DNA from: Ctena decussata
Lineage: Eukaryota > Mollusca > Bivalvia > Lucinida > Lucinidae
Assembly (NCBI GenBank): GCA_963989385.1
Contig: OZ022508.1
Span: 28,294,166 to 28,358,165 of the forward strand
DNA length: 64,000 nucleotides
Direction of reading: 5' to 3'
Of this stretch, positions 20,870-33,170 are shown piece after piece (the first letter of the stretch is position 1; each line of letters opens with the position of its first letter). A program made the translations under genes and the position numbers. A model generated the notes under the pieces. The model was given only the letters and a program-made list of their open reading frames with translations, did not search any database and was not told the origin of the DNA.

Positions 20870-22597
20870 TGAATATTTTGATATAACCACATTGGATAAT
20901 TTTTCTAAAACTGTCATCAGATACTTCTTATTATACAGAACACAGAGGCCAAATGGCGGGGCTGCAGCCCCAAAGCCCACTCCCTGGATCCGGGGCTGCT
21001 GACGGGGTACCAAATCATTATTATATTATTGCAAATTCTTGATAACTTTTAATGTTGCTTTAAAACAGACCTGTTGGCTTTAATAAGAATTCCCGTGTAT
21101 ATGGAGAGAAACCGTTTACATTCGTGGTTCAGTCTGAGGTGCACGATAAAAACTGAACAACAAATTTTGTGATTTTATTGTCAATATTGACGATATATGG
21201 TAATGCAATGAACTTCTTTACCTTCATGTCCGTTTTCAATCTTGAAAATTTGTATGAAATTGTCGGCTTAAATGCAAACAGTTCAGAATCAGAGTAGATT
21301 GCCCAACAGAAACAGATCTGGGTCTGCACTGGTCGGCAAGACACATCTTTCCCAGTATCAAAGGGCAGTCGCGATATTATTATTATCTAAACATCAAAAG
21401 AATAATTTCTTGGACAACAGTCCTCTGCGTCAATGTCTCATTAATGATAACTTTGATGTTCATGTTTGTTCCTTTTAAACCTGAGAAGGCGATTCCTTAG
21501 AAAATTATTATTACAGGTAAATAGATAATGTTCATATTACAACTTTACGAAAATAACAAACAACAAACCAAAGGGACTTGAATCACTTTATTTCAGAAAT
21601 AGACCAGCTGTGACATCTATTTGTTGAGTAATAGACCACTGTTTGAAGGTCTATTGTAAAGTAGATCATATCACGAGTGCGAGGTTATATACCTGACCGA
21701 CAAAAAAAAAAATTAAAGACGTCTCTGTTAGAGCTGAACTACTACGATTTTAACATATACATTCGCAGAAAGATATATTTATGTTCTTCAAATTATCTCA
21801 ATATTCTCGTAGCAGGCAAATCATCCTTCCGACATTGTTGACAGTAACAGATGTCTACGCATTTTACCAGGCCCTTTTTTCGAAAAAATAGACGCAGCAC
21901 AATCAGATGTTAAACAAAGTGATCTTACGTCATTATTTTGATGACGATCATTATTTTGATGACGACGTTAGAAATTAGCCTCAGTCAAGCACGGAAAACA
22001 AATACAGTAATTTATTGCAAAACCATAGTAATTGTTCGCTGCCTCTGTAGGCGCGCTTAATTATAATTAATTTGAAAATCTTTGAATCTTATTATTACAT
22101 GAGTAGAACTATTGTTGCATTATCACTTTTGAGATTCCACCTTCCAGAAAGATAAGTAGAGAGAAAATCCTTCAAACCTCATAACAAGCGACAAATATAT
22201 CCAGATAAATTAGCCTAATGTCTTCCTTGACCAACATCTTGCAATAATAATTAGAAAGTGGCCGTAAAAGCTCACTGTGACATTCTTAATTCCTTTTCCT
22301 TTATTAGAAATGACATACATAAAACAAAGACCTAATGGAATAACTTAATCCCTGGTGCAATATTAAAGGCTAATAAAGTATTTTTATACCCTAAAGCGGA
22401 ATTATTTTATGAAATTGTTTCGTGCTGAGTACTGTCTTAGAATATTTTATGTGGAACTTTGCCAAAGAAGACCCGAACCTTATTTCCGTTGTTCTTGGTT
22501 GCCAGTTTGCATTTCCAAACTTACGAAAAAATAAACAAAGAATCTGATACGTGTAGGTACTGCAAAATGTGTTAAAGTTGCATCTGGTAACATATAT

Positions 22598-23207
22598 GAG
22601 CCGCACCATGACATGACAAAACCAACAAAGTGGCATGTGCGCCCAACAAAGACTTAGTGTTTTGCCCTTGGGCGGCCGTCAAACGTCTCCCCGTACATCA
22701 TCCATAGTGCAGATTATATTTTATTTTTGTCCTTTGCGATCAGACGATATATTCCGAGAAATAAAAAAAAACCTTGATTGGTTTAGACTCATATTCTAAA
22801 TCATCGCTTTTTCTTCATTTGGACCCCTTTTGATTATTATCTGTCTTTGAATTGACTGCCTTATTAAAACTAAGAATCTGCAGTATTTTCATCTGGCTTT
22901 CGTCGCCGGATCAAGTCAGGATCACTGACGAGGCTTGATTAGCCGAAACTTCGAAGTATGGCCCATGTTCCTTCTTTTGAATATTTTCTCTGCTCTTGAA
23001 GGAACTCGTTTAGATTTTAATTAGATCAGCATATGCATGCACACAGTCTGATCAGAGTCTTGGCTGTTCGCATCGACCTAGCTTAAACCCTTAGCTACCA
23101 TTTAAGTGGACAGCCAAGATTCTGATCAGACTGGACGAAAGCCTATGCTGATCTGAGTTTTCGCTGGGCGCACATGCCACTTTGTTGGTTTTGTCGAGTT
23201 GCGGCTC
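22598..23207. repeat. Hairpin MITE family A, copy 6, carrying a nested insert
   Basis: Flanked by ATAT (22594-22597, 23208-23211). The left third stops at GCGCCCAACAAAGACTTAG and resumes at TTAGATCAGCATATGCATGC, so a foreign segment of about 363 bp (roughly 22658-23020) appears inserted with a TTAG duplication. The insert has no recognisable ends or coding frame. Confidence 0.7.
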
Positions 23208-23336
23208 ATATGTAATTGTAAATGTCTATTACAAAAAGTGGGTTAAATTGCAAAGACATACAAAGGCGATTATGTTTACAATATCACTTAAAATGCAAGC
23301 AGAAGCTGATGTAAACCATTAAAATGTTGACCTGAC

Positions 23337-23420
23337 CAACGCATATTTTCATACTTCTCTTGAAGAAGGGTCCCTGTGTCCACCCATTGTCTCTACCAAA
23401 CCAAGTGCTATGTCACAAAT
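23337..23420 (-). pseudogene. Partial, frameshifted duplicate of cyclase exon 19147-19303
   Basis: Read on the minus strand in the parent frame it starts CDIALGLVETMGGHRDPSS, against [19 protein letters not shown] in the functional exon. It then loses one base, which puts TGA in frame. The donor end CGTTG|GTCAGG is still recognisable. The 5' side is cut by MITE 23421-23656. It lies in the intron between exons 29664-29810 and 20010-20160, the wrong order to be useful, so it is a dead copy made by segmental duplication. Confidence 0.8.
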
Positions 23421-23656
23421 GAGCCGCGACACGACAAAACCAACAATGTGGTTGTGCGCCAAGTGCAGACACAATTCAGCCTGGGCATCCGCCTAGTTTG
23501 ATCAGACTCTTCGTTAAGTCCTCAAAGGGTAGCTCAGGGTCTAAGCTACCGCCATGCGGACAGCGAAGACTCTGATCAGACTGGGCGGATGCCCAAGCTC
23601 ATCTGAGTCTGCGCTGGACGCAAAACCACATTGTTGGTTTTGTCGTGTCGCGGCTC
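23421..23656. repeat. Hairpin MITE family A, copy 7
   Basis: GAGCCGCGACACGACAAAAC to TTTTGTCGTGTCGCGGCTC, with an exact 4-bp duplication AAAT at 23417-23420 and 23657-23660. It is inserted into the pseudo-exon. Confidence 0.9.
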
Positions 23657-24199
23657 AAATATGGATCGCATCTTACCATGGGTCAAGGCCATAACATGCT
23701 CAGTCTGCTTTTTAGGAGAATGGGTACACTTTTATGGGGAGTAACTCGGTCAATTTCGTTTTTGCCTCCTTTACTAATGGGAGTCATTTATTAAAAAATG
23801 CTTCCGTAGAAGCAAAGTGTTTCCTTCAAGAGTAATCCGATTTTTGCGGGGCTAACGGTTGGTTAACTGAATATACAAGGAGCCGAAGATGCGATTCCTT
23901 TACTTTTCCTTTGCACTTTTGTTACTTTCACGCTACTTTCGTTTATCTGTTCATTTACAGGAGATTGTCTCTATTAGCCGAAGAAGTTCTGACCAATTCT
24001 TTTCCCGCTTATTCTGATCTTTTACAGATCTCTGAAACTTCACTGAATAAATTGATTAACTTGATTCCAAAATCTACAATAGTTGGTGGTTGTTTGGCCT
24101 AATTGCCAAATCAGAATAGTACGACCGTTAAACGCTGAATACTTGTGTCTCGTTCCTGTTAGTTGCAGCAAGAAAAAATAAAACAGAGTTTAAAGAAAC

Positions 24200-24446
24200 C
24201 AGGCCCCGAGGTTATAAAACTTTTTTCATGCTCAGCTGAGTTGAGCATGAAATTTTTTCTGCTCATGAATTTTAAAATGCCAACAATTGTTGGCATTTTA
24301 ATATTTATGAGCAGAAAAAATAGCCTTCTTGGCTTATCTGAGCCTGAAAAATGCTGAATTTCTTGGTATTTTTATATTAATGGACATTTTAAATTTCATG
24401 CTCAGCTGAGTTGAGCATGAAAAAAGTTTTATAACCTCGGGGCCTG
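24200..24446. repeat. Foldback element with CAGGCCCCGAGGTTATAAAA ends
   Basis: The left end CAGGCCCCGAGGTTATAAAA with TTTCATGCTCAGCTGAGTTG is inverted exactly at the right end (TTTTATAACCTCGGGGCCTG). The centre holds a second palindrome (AAAATGCCAACAATTGTTGG). A related fragment 'tttataacctcgaacccagt' lies near 18909. It is non-coding. Confidence 0.8.
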
Positions 24447-25277
24447 TCTGAACTTACAAGGAATAGAGGACAGAGTTGCAGAATAAATGCTGGAACACAA
24501 AAGTACTCAATTCCCTTGGTCACATAATGCCCTGGATGCCATGTGACCCAGAGTCTTTGTCAAGATTCTAACCTTTCATTCAGACTGTTGACCGTAAATG
24601 TTTATCCGACCAAACCAATTTGCTCGATTTCAAAATTATGTAAACACACCATAGGTACCGAGCTGTGAAAATCAGGTTTCTATAGGTAACCTTGATGAGT
24701 ACGTCAGTCGAGAAAACTGATTTGTAGCATTAGATAATTTTCCAACATTTATTCTTTTTTCAGCTTGAAAAAACGAGATGTTTTAATAATCATAATTAAC
24801 TTTTTCTTGCAACACATGACTGAGACAGCTTAATGACAATATTTATCGAACTAAACCAAATGCTCAGTTCAAAATTACATAAACACACAACCGTCTTATT
24901 TAAGAAAAAATGAGCAAGCTAATCAGTACTTAAGAAATAAGTCAATTTTATATATGCCTGACTTACTAACTGAATAACATCTAAAACAAATTTTATATTC
25001 AAGTGCTGAGGTCCTGTACAAGTATTGTATGGTGAGAAAACCTGTTTGCAGTTTACATTGTACATGAAAGATACATGTAACAAACATAATTATTGAAATT
25101 AAGTGTGTAACATGATTGGGCTGTACTGTATACCAATGACCGGCATGCTGAGACAGGGTTATGCTTTTCTCATCAGTAAGATAAGACTGATCCTTTCTAC
25201 AGCTCTCTCAGATTCATAGAATCTATGATTGGGTTGAGGCCTAGACAAGGAAATCTCAGGCTAGTTTTCAGACTTAA

Positions 25278-27742
25278 CTCTTTCGGCGCCAAAGTCGCAA
25301 AAATGCGACTTTGCAAACAGCGTATATCCAGATCAGCTGGCTTTTAAAAGAGCCGTCTGATCAGGATCTACACTGTTTGCCATTCAAATATGATCTTAAA
25401 AAGCCTGATTTTATGAAAAATGTCTTTAGATTGTTAAAGGACCTGGTATGATAAGGCCCATATTTGGCCCCCAGAAAACTCATTTTTCAAAAGTCTTATT
25501 TCCATAATAAAAATGTATTCATATGAAAGTTCAAACCTTGGATGTAACAGCAAACACAAAATTAACCAGTTCTTGCACAAAATATTTTTGATATTTGTAC
25601 TGAACATACCCCTACCCCCAGCGGATTCTGACGAAAATGACGAATTTGGTAGCCTTTGTGGCTTTCAAAATATATGATTCCGGCCTCCAGCACATTTAAT
25701 ATTTTGTATACAGATAAAATTTAAATATATTTACATGCCATGAAAATATTAAAGGTGCTGGAGACCGGGCTCAATGTTTATTTTTAACTTTTTATTACCA
25801 AACTGGCAGCGTTTGGAACATTTTCCCAGCGTTCTCAACATAACAAGAGCTGTCGCCTGACAGCATAGCTCGCCTGAATTGGTGCTTGCCTCACACAGCC
25901 GCTATGGTGGTGTGGACTGCTATGCATAAAACTTCAGGCAAGCATGTCCATAATGAAAACACATTTATAAACAAAAGCTATCTCAGAAATGTCTTAAAAC
26001 AAATTAAAATAAAAAAAATGAAATGAAATTTCAAAGTCCACAAGCTTGAGGTAAAAAAAAACTGACGGGGGTGGGGGCTATGTGGACTGCTATGCATAAA
26101 ACTTCAGGCAAGCATGTCCATATTGAAAACACGTTTATAAACAAAAGCTATCTCAGAAATAAGTCTTAAAAATAAAATTAAAATAAAAAGAAAATGTCAT
26201 GAAATTTCAAAGTCCATGAGCTTGAGGTAAAAAAACTGACGGGTAAGGGGGAAGGGGGGGGGGGGCTACTAGGATGTATCAAAACCCTGAACCATTACCT
26301 AACATTAGTCCAAGTATTAGTATCAACTCAGTCCATCATCGTTGCACTATGAAATTATGTCTTCATAAATATAAAACTTTAACCAAAATCTTTAAGATAA
26401 AATTCTAAGTCGATGACCTTGACTTCAAGGTCATCCAGTACGGTAAGTATAAGGTGTTTTGTAAAAACTCAAAAAAGAGTCTAACATCAGTTCAAGTATA
26501 AACTAAATCTCTGCAAAGCATTATGAATCAGTATGCAATTACAAAACTTTAAAAAGACAAAAAATTCCCAAGTCCCTGACCTTGACATCAAGATCACTGA
26601 GCGGGGTTGGGGTAGTACTCTGTAGATCTAACTACAGTGCAAATATAAAAAGAATTCATCTATGGGTTCAGGAGATATGTGTCTTTAAAAAACTTTAACC
26701 AAAACATCCAATCAATAAAAAGACAATATTCTAAGTCCATGACCTTGACATCAAAGTCACAGACGAGGGTGGGGGTAGTACCTTTAAAAACTTTAGACCA
26801 ATATCTAACTTTAGTGCAAGTATCAAAGGAATCCATCCATGGGTTGAGGAGATATTGGGCTTTTTAAAACTTTAACCAAAACATCCAGTCAAAAAAAATA
26901 CCAATTTTCTAAGTCCATGACCTTGACATCAAGGTCACGGAGTGGGGTGGGGGTGGTACCCTGTTAAACCTTAGACCAATATCTAACTACAGTGCAAGTA
27001 TCAAAAGAATCCATCCATGGGTTAAGGAGGTATAGGTCTTTAAAAAACTTTAACCAAAACATCCAATCCGAACGCCGACGCTGACGCGGACGCGGACGCG
27101 GACGCGGACACGGACGCCGACGCCGTGGTGACAACAATAGCTCTTCCTGAACTTTCGTTCAGGCGAGCTAAAAACGCCCCTATCTCCGCTGATAGACAAA
27201 ATAAACATATGTTGTGGGTATTCATTTTCTTAGTTAGAACACAAGGAATAATCTGGTATACATTTCATTTTGATCTGTTGGAATTTTTTGGTTAGCGTCT
27301 CTGGACTTGCAAACTTGAGTGGGTGGGGTACCTGGAGAGGCCTTGTGCAGTGTACAGGTAATTAGCAGTGCAATCTTACATACAAGCAGTTCATCAAAAG
27401 CCTGTTGTTAAGAGCTTTCAAAAGTTATTGTAAATGACTTATTTCTTGAAAGGAATATGTATTAAACTCAAATTTTCTCGCAATTTTCCTTCATTTTATT
27501 GAAACAACATAGGCATGTCAGAAATCATGTTATTCTGAGAATTAACAAACACGAAACATATTATTTTCGCTTGATCCCATACGCACAAATAATAAGCAAT
27601 AGAAACCATGCATTCTAAAGAGAATTTGAATGGGGGCCAAAAACGGCCCTTATCATACCAGGTCCTTTCCAATTACAAATCTGTCGTCTGATGATTTGAG
27701 CAGACGAAAATTTGTCGTCTGAAACATTTGGCGCCGAAAGAG
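25278..27742. repeat. TTAA-flanked element with CTCTTTCGGCGCCAAA ends, containing nested elements
   Basis: CTCTTTCGGCGCCAAA after TTAA (25274-25277) and its inverse before TTAA (27743-27746). Inside is a second inverted pair, GGACCTGGTATGATAAGGCC at about 25440 and its inverse at about 27650-27668. Inside that is the tandem-repeat element 25848-27177. No transposase frame is seen. Length is 2465 bp including the nested material. Confidence 0.65.
25848..27177. repeat. Tandem-repeat-bearing dispersed element with AGCTCGCCTGA ends
   Basis: Begins ACAAGAGCTGTCGCCTGACA with GCATAGCTCGCCTGA and ends ACAATAGCTCTTCCTGAACT with TTCGTTCAGGCGAGCT. Inside are two ~168-bp units (25905-26270), then about four ~150-bp units (26390-27060) each holding CCATGACCTTGACATCAA, and finally a GACGCG hexanucleotide run (27070-27126). 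The alternating Ser/Ala frame on the minus strand comes from this run and is not a gene. Confidence 0.7.
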
Positions 27743-27746
27743 TTAA

Positions 27747-28608
27747 GGTGGTGATTTATAGTAAATGTAAAAATCTGCATAAAACCATAAAAAAGTAAGT
27801 TATCTCCCTGAAAGTTAGCAGACTTCTTATTTTTGTTGTTCTTTACAGTTTAGAATACAAAATAGACGTACATGCTGCTTAAAAAAGTGTTTTTATAAGG
27901 AAAGAACAAAGGGTAATTTTCTGCGAAAAAATCTCAAAAAATAATATCGTTATTGAAAATTTACGTAGTGCTGAAGGTGCATTATTGCATAATGAAGAGC
28001 GTCCTAGCAATTATTTATTCCAACTCTTTCTCAAATTGTAATGTAGACCAGATGAAAACGGTAGCTTTTTCTCAAATGTTCAACCATGTACAAAGTAAAT
28101 GTACACTGGACGCATTTATTAAATATAGGGTAGGCAAGCATACCTATGTTAACACCTACAATATAAATAATACATTACTGACATGATTAGTGGTGTGTAG
28201 ATGAAATTGTTCAACCTTGTTAAAATAGTATCACCTGTCTCACCTGTGTGTTTTGACAAAAAAAATTGGACACAGACTGCATCTTTTTTCATCTGCTCAG
28301 CCTGATAATGTGTGAAAGAGTTTGAAAAAATAATTGCTAGGACGCTCTCCATTATGCAACAAGGTACATTAAGCACTAAGAATATTTTCAATAATCATAT
28401 TATTTTTTCAGATTTATTCGCAGAAAATTACCCTTTGATCTTCTCTTATAAAAACACTTTTTAACATTAACAAATGCTGCATGTTGGGATTCTAAATTAT
28501 GAGAAACAACATAAAGAAGGCATCTGCTAAGGTTTGGAAAGATCAGTGTTATTTTGAGTATTTTATGCAGATTTTTGTCTTTGTCCCAAATCAGTGATTA
28601 TCACCACC
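27747..28608. repeat. TTAA-flanked long foldback element
   Basis: Starts GGTGGTGATTTATAGTAAAT after TTAA (27743-27746) and ends inverted (ATTATCACCACC) before TTAA (28609-28612). The two halves are inverted copies of each other (for example GTGCATTATTGCATAATGAAG-like near 27977 against its inverse near 28345), so the two similar frames starting MKIYVVLKV and MKIFLVLNV are mirror reads of one repeat. It shares TTAAGGTGG with the element at 127-1677. Confidence 0.7.
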
Positions 28609-28613
28609 TTAAA

Positions 28614-29165
28614 TAATCTGAAAACGAACCTGAGATTTCATGTTGAGAGTAAAAAGTATGCAAAGACCAGGAATTGAAACAATCAAAATCAAAATCCAGC
28701 CCTCAATCCCATCATTGAATATTTTTCTCACCCATTATGTTTTATAGAACAGCATAGTCATTGAATACTTTAACTTCTTGTTGAAGCCATTACTATAAAC
28801 TTCAGGCTATTTTTCTATTTCGTTTTGACATGAGTGTTAATTTCACCTTGTGCATGCATGTTTCATGACTGGCCGCTAATCTAGTGACACCAAACGCACA
28901 TCATTGGCTGTCAATCTCATTTTGCATGCAATTTACATGACAGGTAGCAAGTGGATATGTTGAATTTAATCAAGTGTGCAATTAATTGGGCTGTACTATA
29001 TAGCAATGAGAGACATTTTGAGACAGCTTTCTGAACCTTCGCCGAGATAGCAGACCGAGATAGAAAAATCTCAGACAGCTCTAGAGAGGGATATTCTTGT
29101 CGAAAGGTTGAGAATTATCTGTTATAGCCTGCTGCCTCAACCTAGCTTCCAGTCAGTCATTGTTT
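28614..29165. repeat. Repeat unit, copy of 32457-32900
   Basis: 'atctgaaaacgaacctgaga', 'cccatcattgaatatttttc', 'ttttatagaacagcata', 'taacttcttgttgaagccat', 'cttgtgcatgcatgtttcat' and 'gatagaaaaatctcagacag' occur here and, in the same order and strand, at 32457-32900. The start is the inverse of 'gacaaggaaatctcaggcta' at about 25243, so 25230-28660 may be a composite element with those ends. Confidence 0.6.
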
Positions 29166-29663
29166 ACTATAGCTAGATCTTGTTAATTTCAACTAACCCA
29201 CTTGCTACCTGTCTTGTAAATTGTATGCAGAATTTAAGAATTTGAAACTGACAACCAGTGCAGACACGGTCACTTAAGATTTGTGAGTAGCTGCCATTCA
29301 AGTAAAATGCATGCAGAAGATGAGATTAACACGGCAATGTTTAATAGAAAATGATCCACTATATATAGCAATGGAATGAACAAAAGGTTTATTTTCCTTT
29401 TTTTATTAAACAGGATGGGTGAGAAAAATATTAAATGATGGTGTTGATATCTCCACAGGGTAATTTCATGCTCTTAATTCTCGTGCAAGATTTGCTTTCT
29501 TTCGCGGCAAGCCTCGCATGTGACTAAACTCTGAAAAGTTGTCTGAGATTTCCTTTTCTCGGCTTCGACCGTTAGTTCAAGGGGTGAGAAAAATGATTCC
29601 TAGTAATAAATACTTTACCTAGAACGTTCCCATTTGTTTCGACCTACAAAGAATAAATCTTAC

Positions 29664-29810
29664 CTCACATGTACTTATTGCTGGTTCTCCTCTTCTAAGC
29701 CGGTCAGCTACAGGTTTTGGAATCATTTGATACAGCAGGGAATCAGTACGCTTCATTTCGGCGTCCAGTTTGAGCATACTTTCTTGGAGAATTTTACTCT
29801 TCTTTTGTTC
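29664..29810 (-). CDS. Gyc88E-like: Atypical soluble guanylate cyclase, coiled-coil linker exon
   Basis: A 147-nt, 49-codon exon with both ends in phase 0: acceptor TTTTGCTAG|GAA, donor GAG|GTAAGA. It encodes [20 protein letters not shown] then [20 protein letters not shown] and GEPAISTCE. This is the signalling helix between HNOBA and the cyclase domain, with the hallmark LLYQM(I/L)PKxVADRLR. It joins ELKLALDQ of exon 33041-33170 to [11 protein letters not shown]. Confidence 0.95.
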
Positions 29811-31204
29811 CTAGCAAAATAAAAACACATAATCACCCTTCCTGCATAAAATTTGGTGGTACGAACGCTATCGCAAAAGGATACCATTAGGTGCAAAGTA
29901 TTTAGTTTCTGCAACAAAGACGAGCCATTCTAGGTCAAACAAATCCCTTGCACAAATATAAATTTAGTCTGTTTTTGGTTCCATTGATAATTGTAAATGT
30001 GTGGCCAGCTTCTAAGAGTGATTTCTCCATGAACTACATGTCCGAAATTGTTTGGACTTCATCGGCTCTACTGATATCTGGTTTGTTTGGGTTCAAAATC
30101 TCCTTGAAAAATAACACCCACCTAGTTGTTATGAATTTTTCGAATATGGTCAAAACTAAATGGATTTCCTCATGATCAAACCCAGCCTTGAGTCTAACCC
30201 CCGTGCATTTATCTGCCAAGTTTATATTTCAAGGTCACTGGAATTAAGAGAATTCAAGAAAGTATATATACGCGCGTGAATCGCAGGTCGCGATTCCCGA
30301 TAAATGACTTTTTTATAAATTGCAGTAAAGAGGTGTAACGATGCCTAAGAAAGAAAAAAAAATAACAAAACAAAACAATTCCATGAACAATCGATAAAGC
30401 AGCAAATCTACTTTGCCGATTTCATGGGTTTTCTCTTGTGATCATTTCGCGGACTTTCACAAGTGTACAGACTGGTCTTACCATGTGAAGCTCGCTAAGC
30501 CTTTAGATGAATGGGTACACTTTCATGAGAAGCAACTATACTACTTTCACCTTTTCCTCCCTTCTCAGTGGGAGTCTATTGTTAACAGCAGAACCCTTTT
30601 GGGAGGGATTCTTGTACCCCATCACCCGAAGATTTATTTTCATAAGAGGAAAAACCGATAATATTTTAATCACTTTATTTACTTTGCAAAACCTCTTCTA
30701 AATTATGTTCAATGTCATCACATTCCAACTGAAAGCTGATTATAATTAACAGATATCAAATGTCAGAACTATCAGTACGTATTATCACTTCAGTTAGCCG
30801 TAAGGAAACCATGTAATGAATGCCAATGAACTCAGTTTTAGAATTAATATTGTCATAGAAAACACGAGGTTTCAGGCAATTTAGTTCATATTTGAGATAT
30901 CTGCGTTTTAATATTTCTGAGGCAATTTAGGCTAGTTTAGAATTACTTTATGTCAGCTATATCATAAAAGTCCAATCTATCAAAAAAATAAATACAGGCG
31001 TATCTGATATTTGAAAACAAGCAGCTTACATCTAAATTCAAAGACCTTCCCGCGACTGAGTTTGGTCGTGTGACTGCCTGCGACAGCTAAGACCATTTGT
31101 GTGACTGTTCTAAGATTAATAGAATTTATGATGGGGTTTAGGCCGAGACAAGGAAATCTCAGGCTCGTTTTCAGATTATTTAGTCTTATGCGAGGCTTGC
31201 CGAG

Positions 31205-32456
31205 TTTAAGACTTAAACTAGAAATGTTTTTCAGAGAAAAACTGATGTCCCCCCACCATCCCATTTCCCATCCCCTCCAATAAATAAAAAGCCTGAACAA
31301 GTAAAATATCTAGGCAAGTTTGGAGAAAATCCATCCACTGGTTCTAAAGATACCCTACATAGATGACTATGACCTTGAAAATGAGTTCAAGGTCACCAAA
31401 ATCAAATCATCTCTAAAACTTGTCCGAATGATGTATCCATGCAAGTTTGGTGAAATTCCATCCATTGGTTCAAAAGATATCACTGGTACAAGAAATTGTC
31501 ATCTAAATCCTCCTGTGACCTTGAAAATGAGGTCAAGGTCACTAAAATCTATTCAGCTCTTAAACTTGTCCCAATGATGTATCCATGCAAGTTTGGTGAA
31601 ATTCAATTCATTGGTTCAGGAGATATGGTGGGTACAAGAAATTGTCATCTAAGTCCTCCAGTGACATTGAAAATGAGGTCAAGGTCACCAAAATCTGACC
31701 AGCTCTTAAACTTGTCCCAATGATGTATCCATGCAAGTTTGGTGAAATTCAATCAATTCGTTCAGGAGATATAGTGGTACAAGAAAATGTCATGTAAGTC
31801 CTCCAGTGACCTTGTAAATGAGGTCAAGGTCACCAAAACCTAATCAGCTATTAAACTTGTCCCAATAACGCATCCATGCAAGTTTGGTGAAATTCCATCC
31901 ATTGGTTCAGGAGATATAGTGGGAACAAGACATTGACATCTTAGTCCTCCAGTGACCTTGAAAATGAGGTCAAGGTCACCAAAATCTAAGCAGCTCTTAA
32001 ACTTGTCCCAATGATGTATCAGTGCAAGTTTGGTGAAATTCCATCCATTGGTGCAATATATATCAGTAGTACAAGAAACTGTCATCTAAGTCCTCCAGTG
32101 ACCTTGAAAATGAGGTCAAGGTCACCAAAACCTAATCACCTCTTAAACTTGTTCCAATGATGTATCCATGCCAGTTTGGTGAAATTCAATCCATTGGTTC
32201 AGGAGATATAGTGGGTACAAGAAATTGTCATCTAAGTCCTCCAGTGACCTTGAAAATGAGGTCAAGGTCACCAAAATCTAATCAGCTCTTAAACTTGTCC
32301 CAATGATGTATCCATGCAAGTTTGGTGAAATTCCAACTATCGGTTCTAGAGATATCGCGCACGCAAGAAATCTGTCACGCCGACGCTGACGCCGACGCCC
32401 GGGATCCGCACTGAAAACAATATGTCCCCCCTCACCTTTGGTGGGGGGACATAATA
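31205..32456. repeat. Tandem-repeat-bearing dispersed element (ATGTCCCCCC ends), copy 2
   Basis: Starts ACTAGAAATGTTTTTCAGAG with GATGTCCCCCCACC and ends TATGTCCCCCCTCACC with GGTGGGGGGACATAATAA. Inside are about seven units of about 146 bp; each has GTGACCTTGAAAATGAGGTC followed by AAGGTCACCAAAATC, 'cttgtcccaatgatgtatcc' and 'gcaagtttggtgaaattcca'. It ends with a GACGCTGACGCCGACG run. Outside it a wider inverted pair is visible (GAGACAAGGAAATCTCAGGC at about 31145 and its inverse at about 32465). Confidence 0.8.
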
Positions 32457-32900
32457 ATCTGAAAACGAGCCTGAGATTTCCTTGTCTCGGCCTCAACCCC
32501 ATCATTGATTATTTTTCTCACCCATTTTATTTTATAGAACAGCATATCCATTGGATACCTTAACTTCTTGTTGAAGCCATTCCCATATTTTCTGTTAATA
32601 GTTCTGACATGTGTGTTAATTTCACCTTGTGCATGCATATTTCATGACTGGCTGCTAATCAGAAATCTACAGTGACACCTCATGCACATCACTGGCTGTC
32701 AATTTCATTTATCATGCAATTTACCTGCAAGTGGATTTGTTGAATAATTGCGCGGCACTATTTAGCAATGATTGGCAGTTTAAGACAGCTTTCAGAGCCT
32801 AGCCTGAGATAGCAGGCCGAAATAGAAAAATGTCAGACATCTCTAGAAAAGGTTATTCTTGTCCAATGGGTGAGAATGCCTGCTACTTGACCTTTCGTCC
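32457..32900. repeat. Repeat unit, copy of 28614-29165
   Basis: Same ordered phrases as 28614-29165, with moderate divergence. It lies in the next intron of the cyclase gene, so either one mobile element inserted twice or a local duplication occurred. Confidence 0.6.
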
Positions 32901-33040
32901 AGCCGTGTCTGGTGGTTCGGCAGATGTTACCGAGGCCTTAGTCTTCGATTAAGAAGAAGCAGCGGATTATTTTAGATGGCTTAGTCAATGGACGCCAGAT
33001 TACTCCAATAAAGTATATGTCTCAATTAACAAATATCTAC

Positions 33041-33170
33041 CTGATCTAGAGCGAGTTTGAGTTCAGCAGATTGTTGTGTTCCAGCTAGGACGAGATCTCT
33101 GCTGGAGTCGTGCATACTGAGATCGTTGATATATAGACCCGTCTTGAACATGATATCCAGGCTCTCCATA
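33041..33170 (-). CDS. Gyc88E-like: Atypical soluble guanylate cyclase, HNOBA exon 2
   Basis: Acceptor CTTATTACAG|T, donor GATCAG|GTAGAT. The first T completes AT from the previous exon to give Ile. It encodes [20 protein letters not shown] then [20 protein letters not shown] and LDQ. [20 protein letters not shown] is the conserved end of the haem-NO-binding-associated (HNOBA, PAS-like) domain leading into the coiled coil. Confidence 0.95.

Larger units (their letters stand above)
22215..23420. repeat. Degenerate duplicate of 18540-19240, split by a MITE
   Basis: Collinear with 18540-19240: 'gtggccgtaaaagctcactg', 'aagacctaatggaa', 'ggctaataaagta', 'atgtggaactttgcc', 'cagtttgcatttccaaa', then after the MITE 'gtgggttaaattgcaaag' and 'gaagggtccctgtgtcca'. 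A family-A MITE (22598-23207) is inserted in the middle and another (23421-23656) cuts the end, so the duplication predates both insertions. Confidence 0.7.

Noticed and set aside
27040..27225. Ser/Ala-repeat open frame on the minus strand
   Set aside because: It is produced by the GACGCG hexanucleotide run at the end of a tandem-repeat element.
27953..28391. Two similar proteins (MKIYVVLKV and MKIFLVLNV) on opposite strands
   Set aside because: They are the two arms of one long foldback element read in opposite directions.
31320..31723. Two overlapping frames with repeated peptide phrases (LKLVPMMYPCKFGE-type)
   Set aside because: The peptide repeats simply translate the ~146-bp tandem DNA units.
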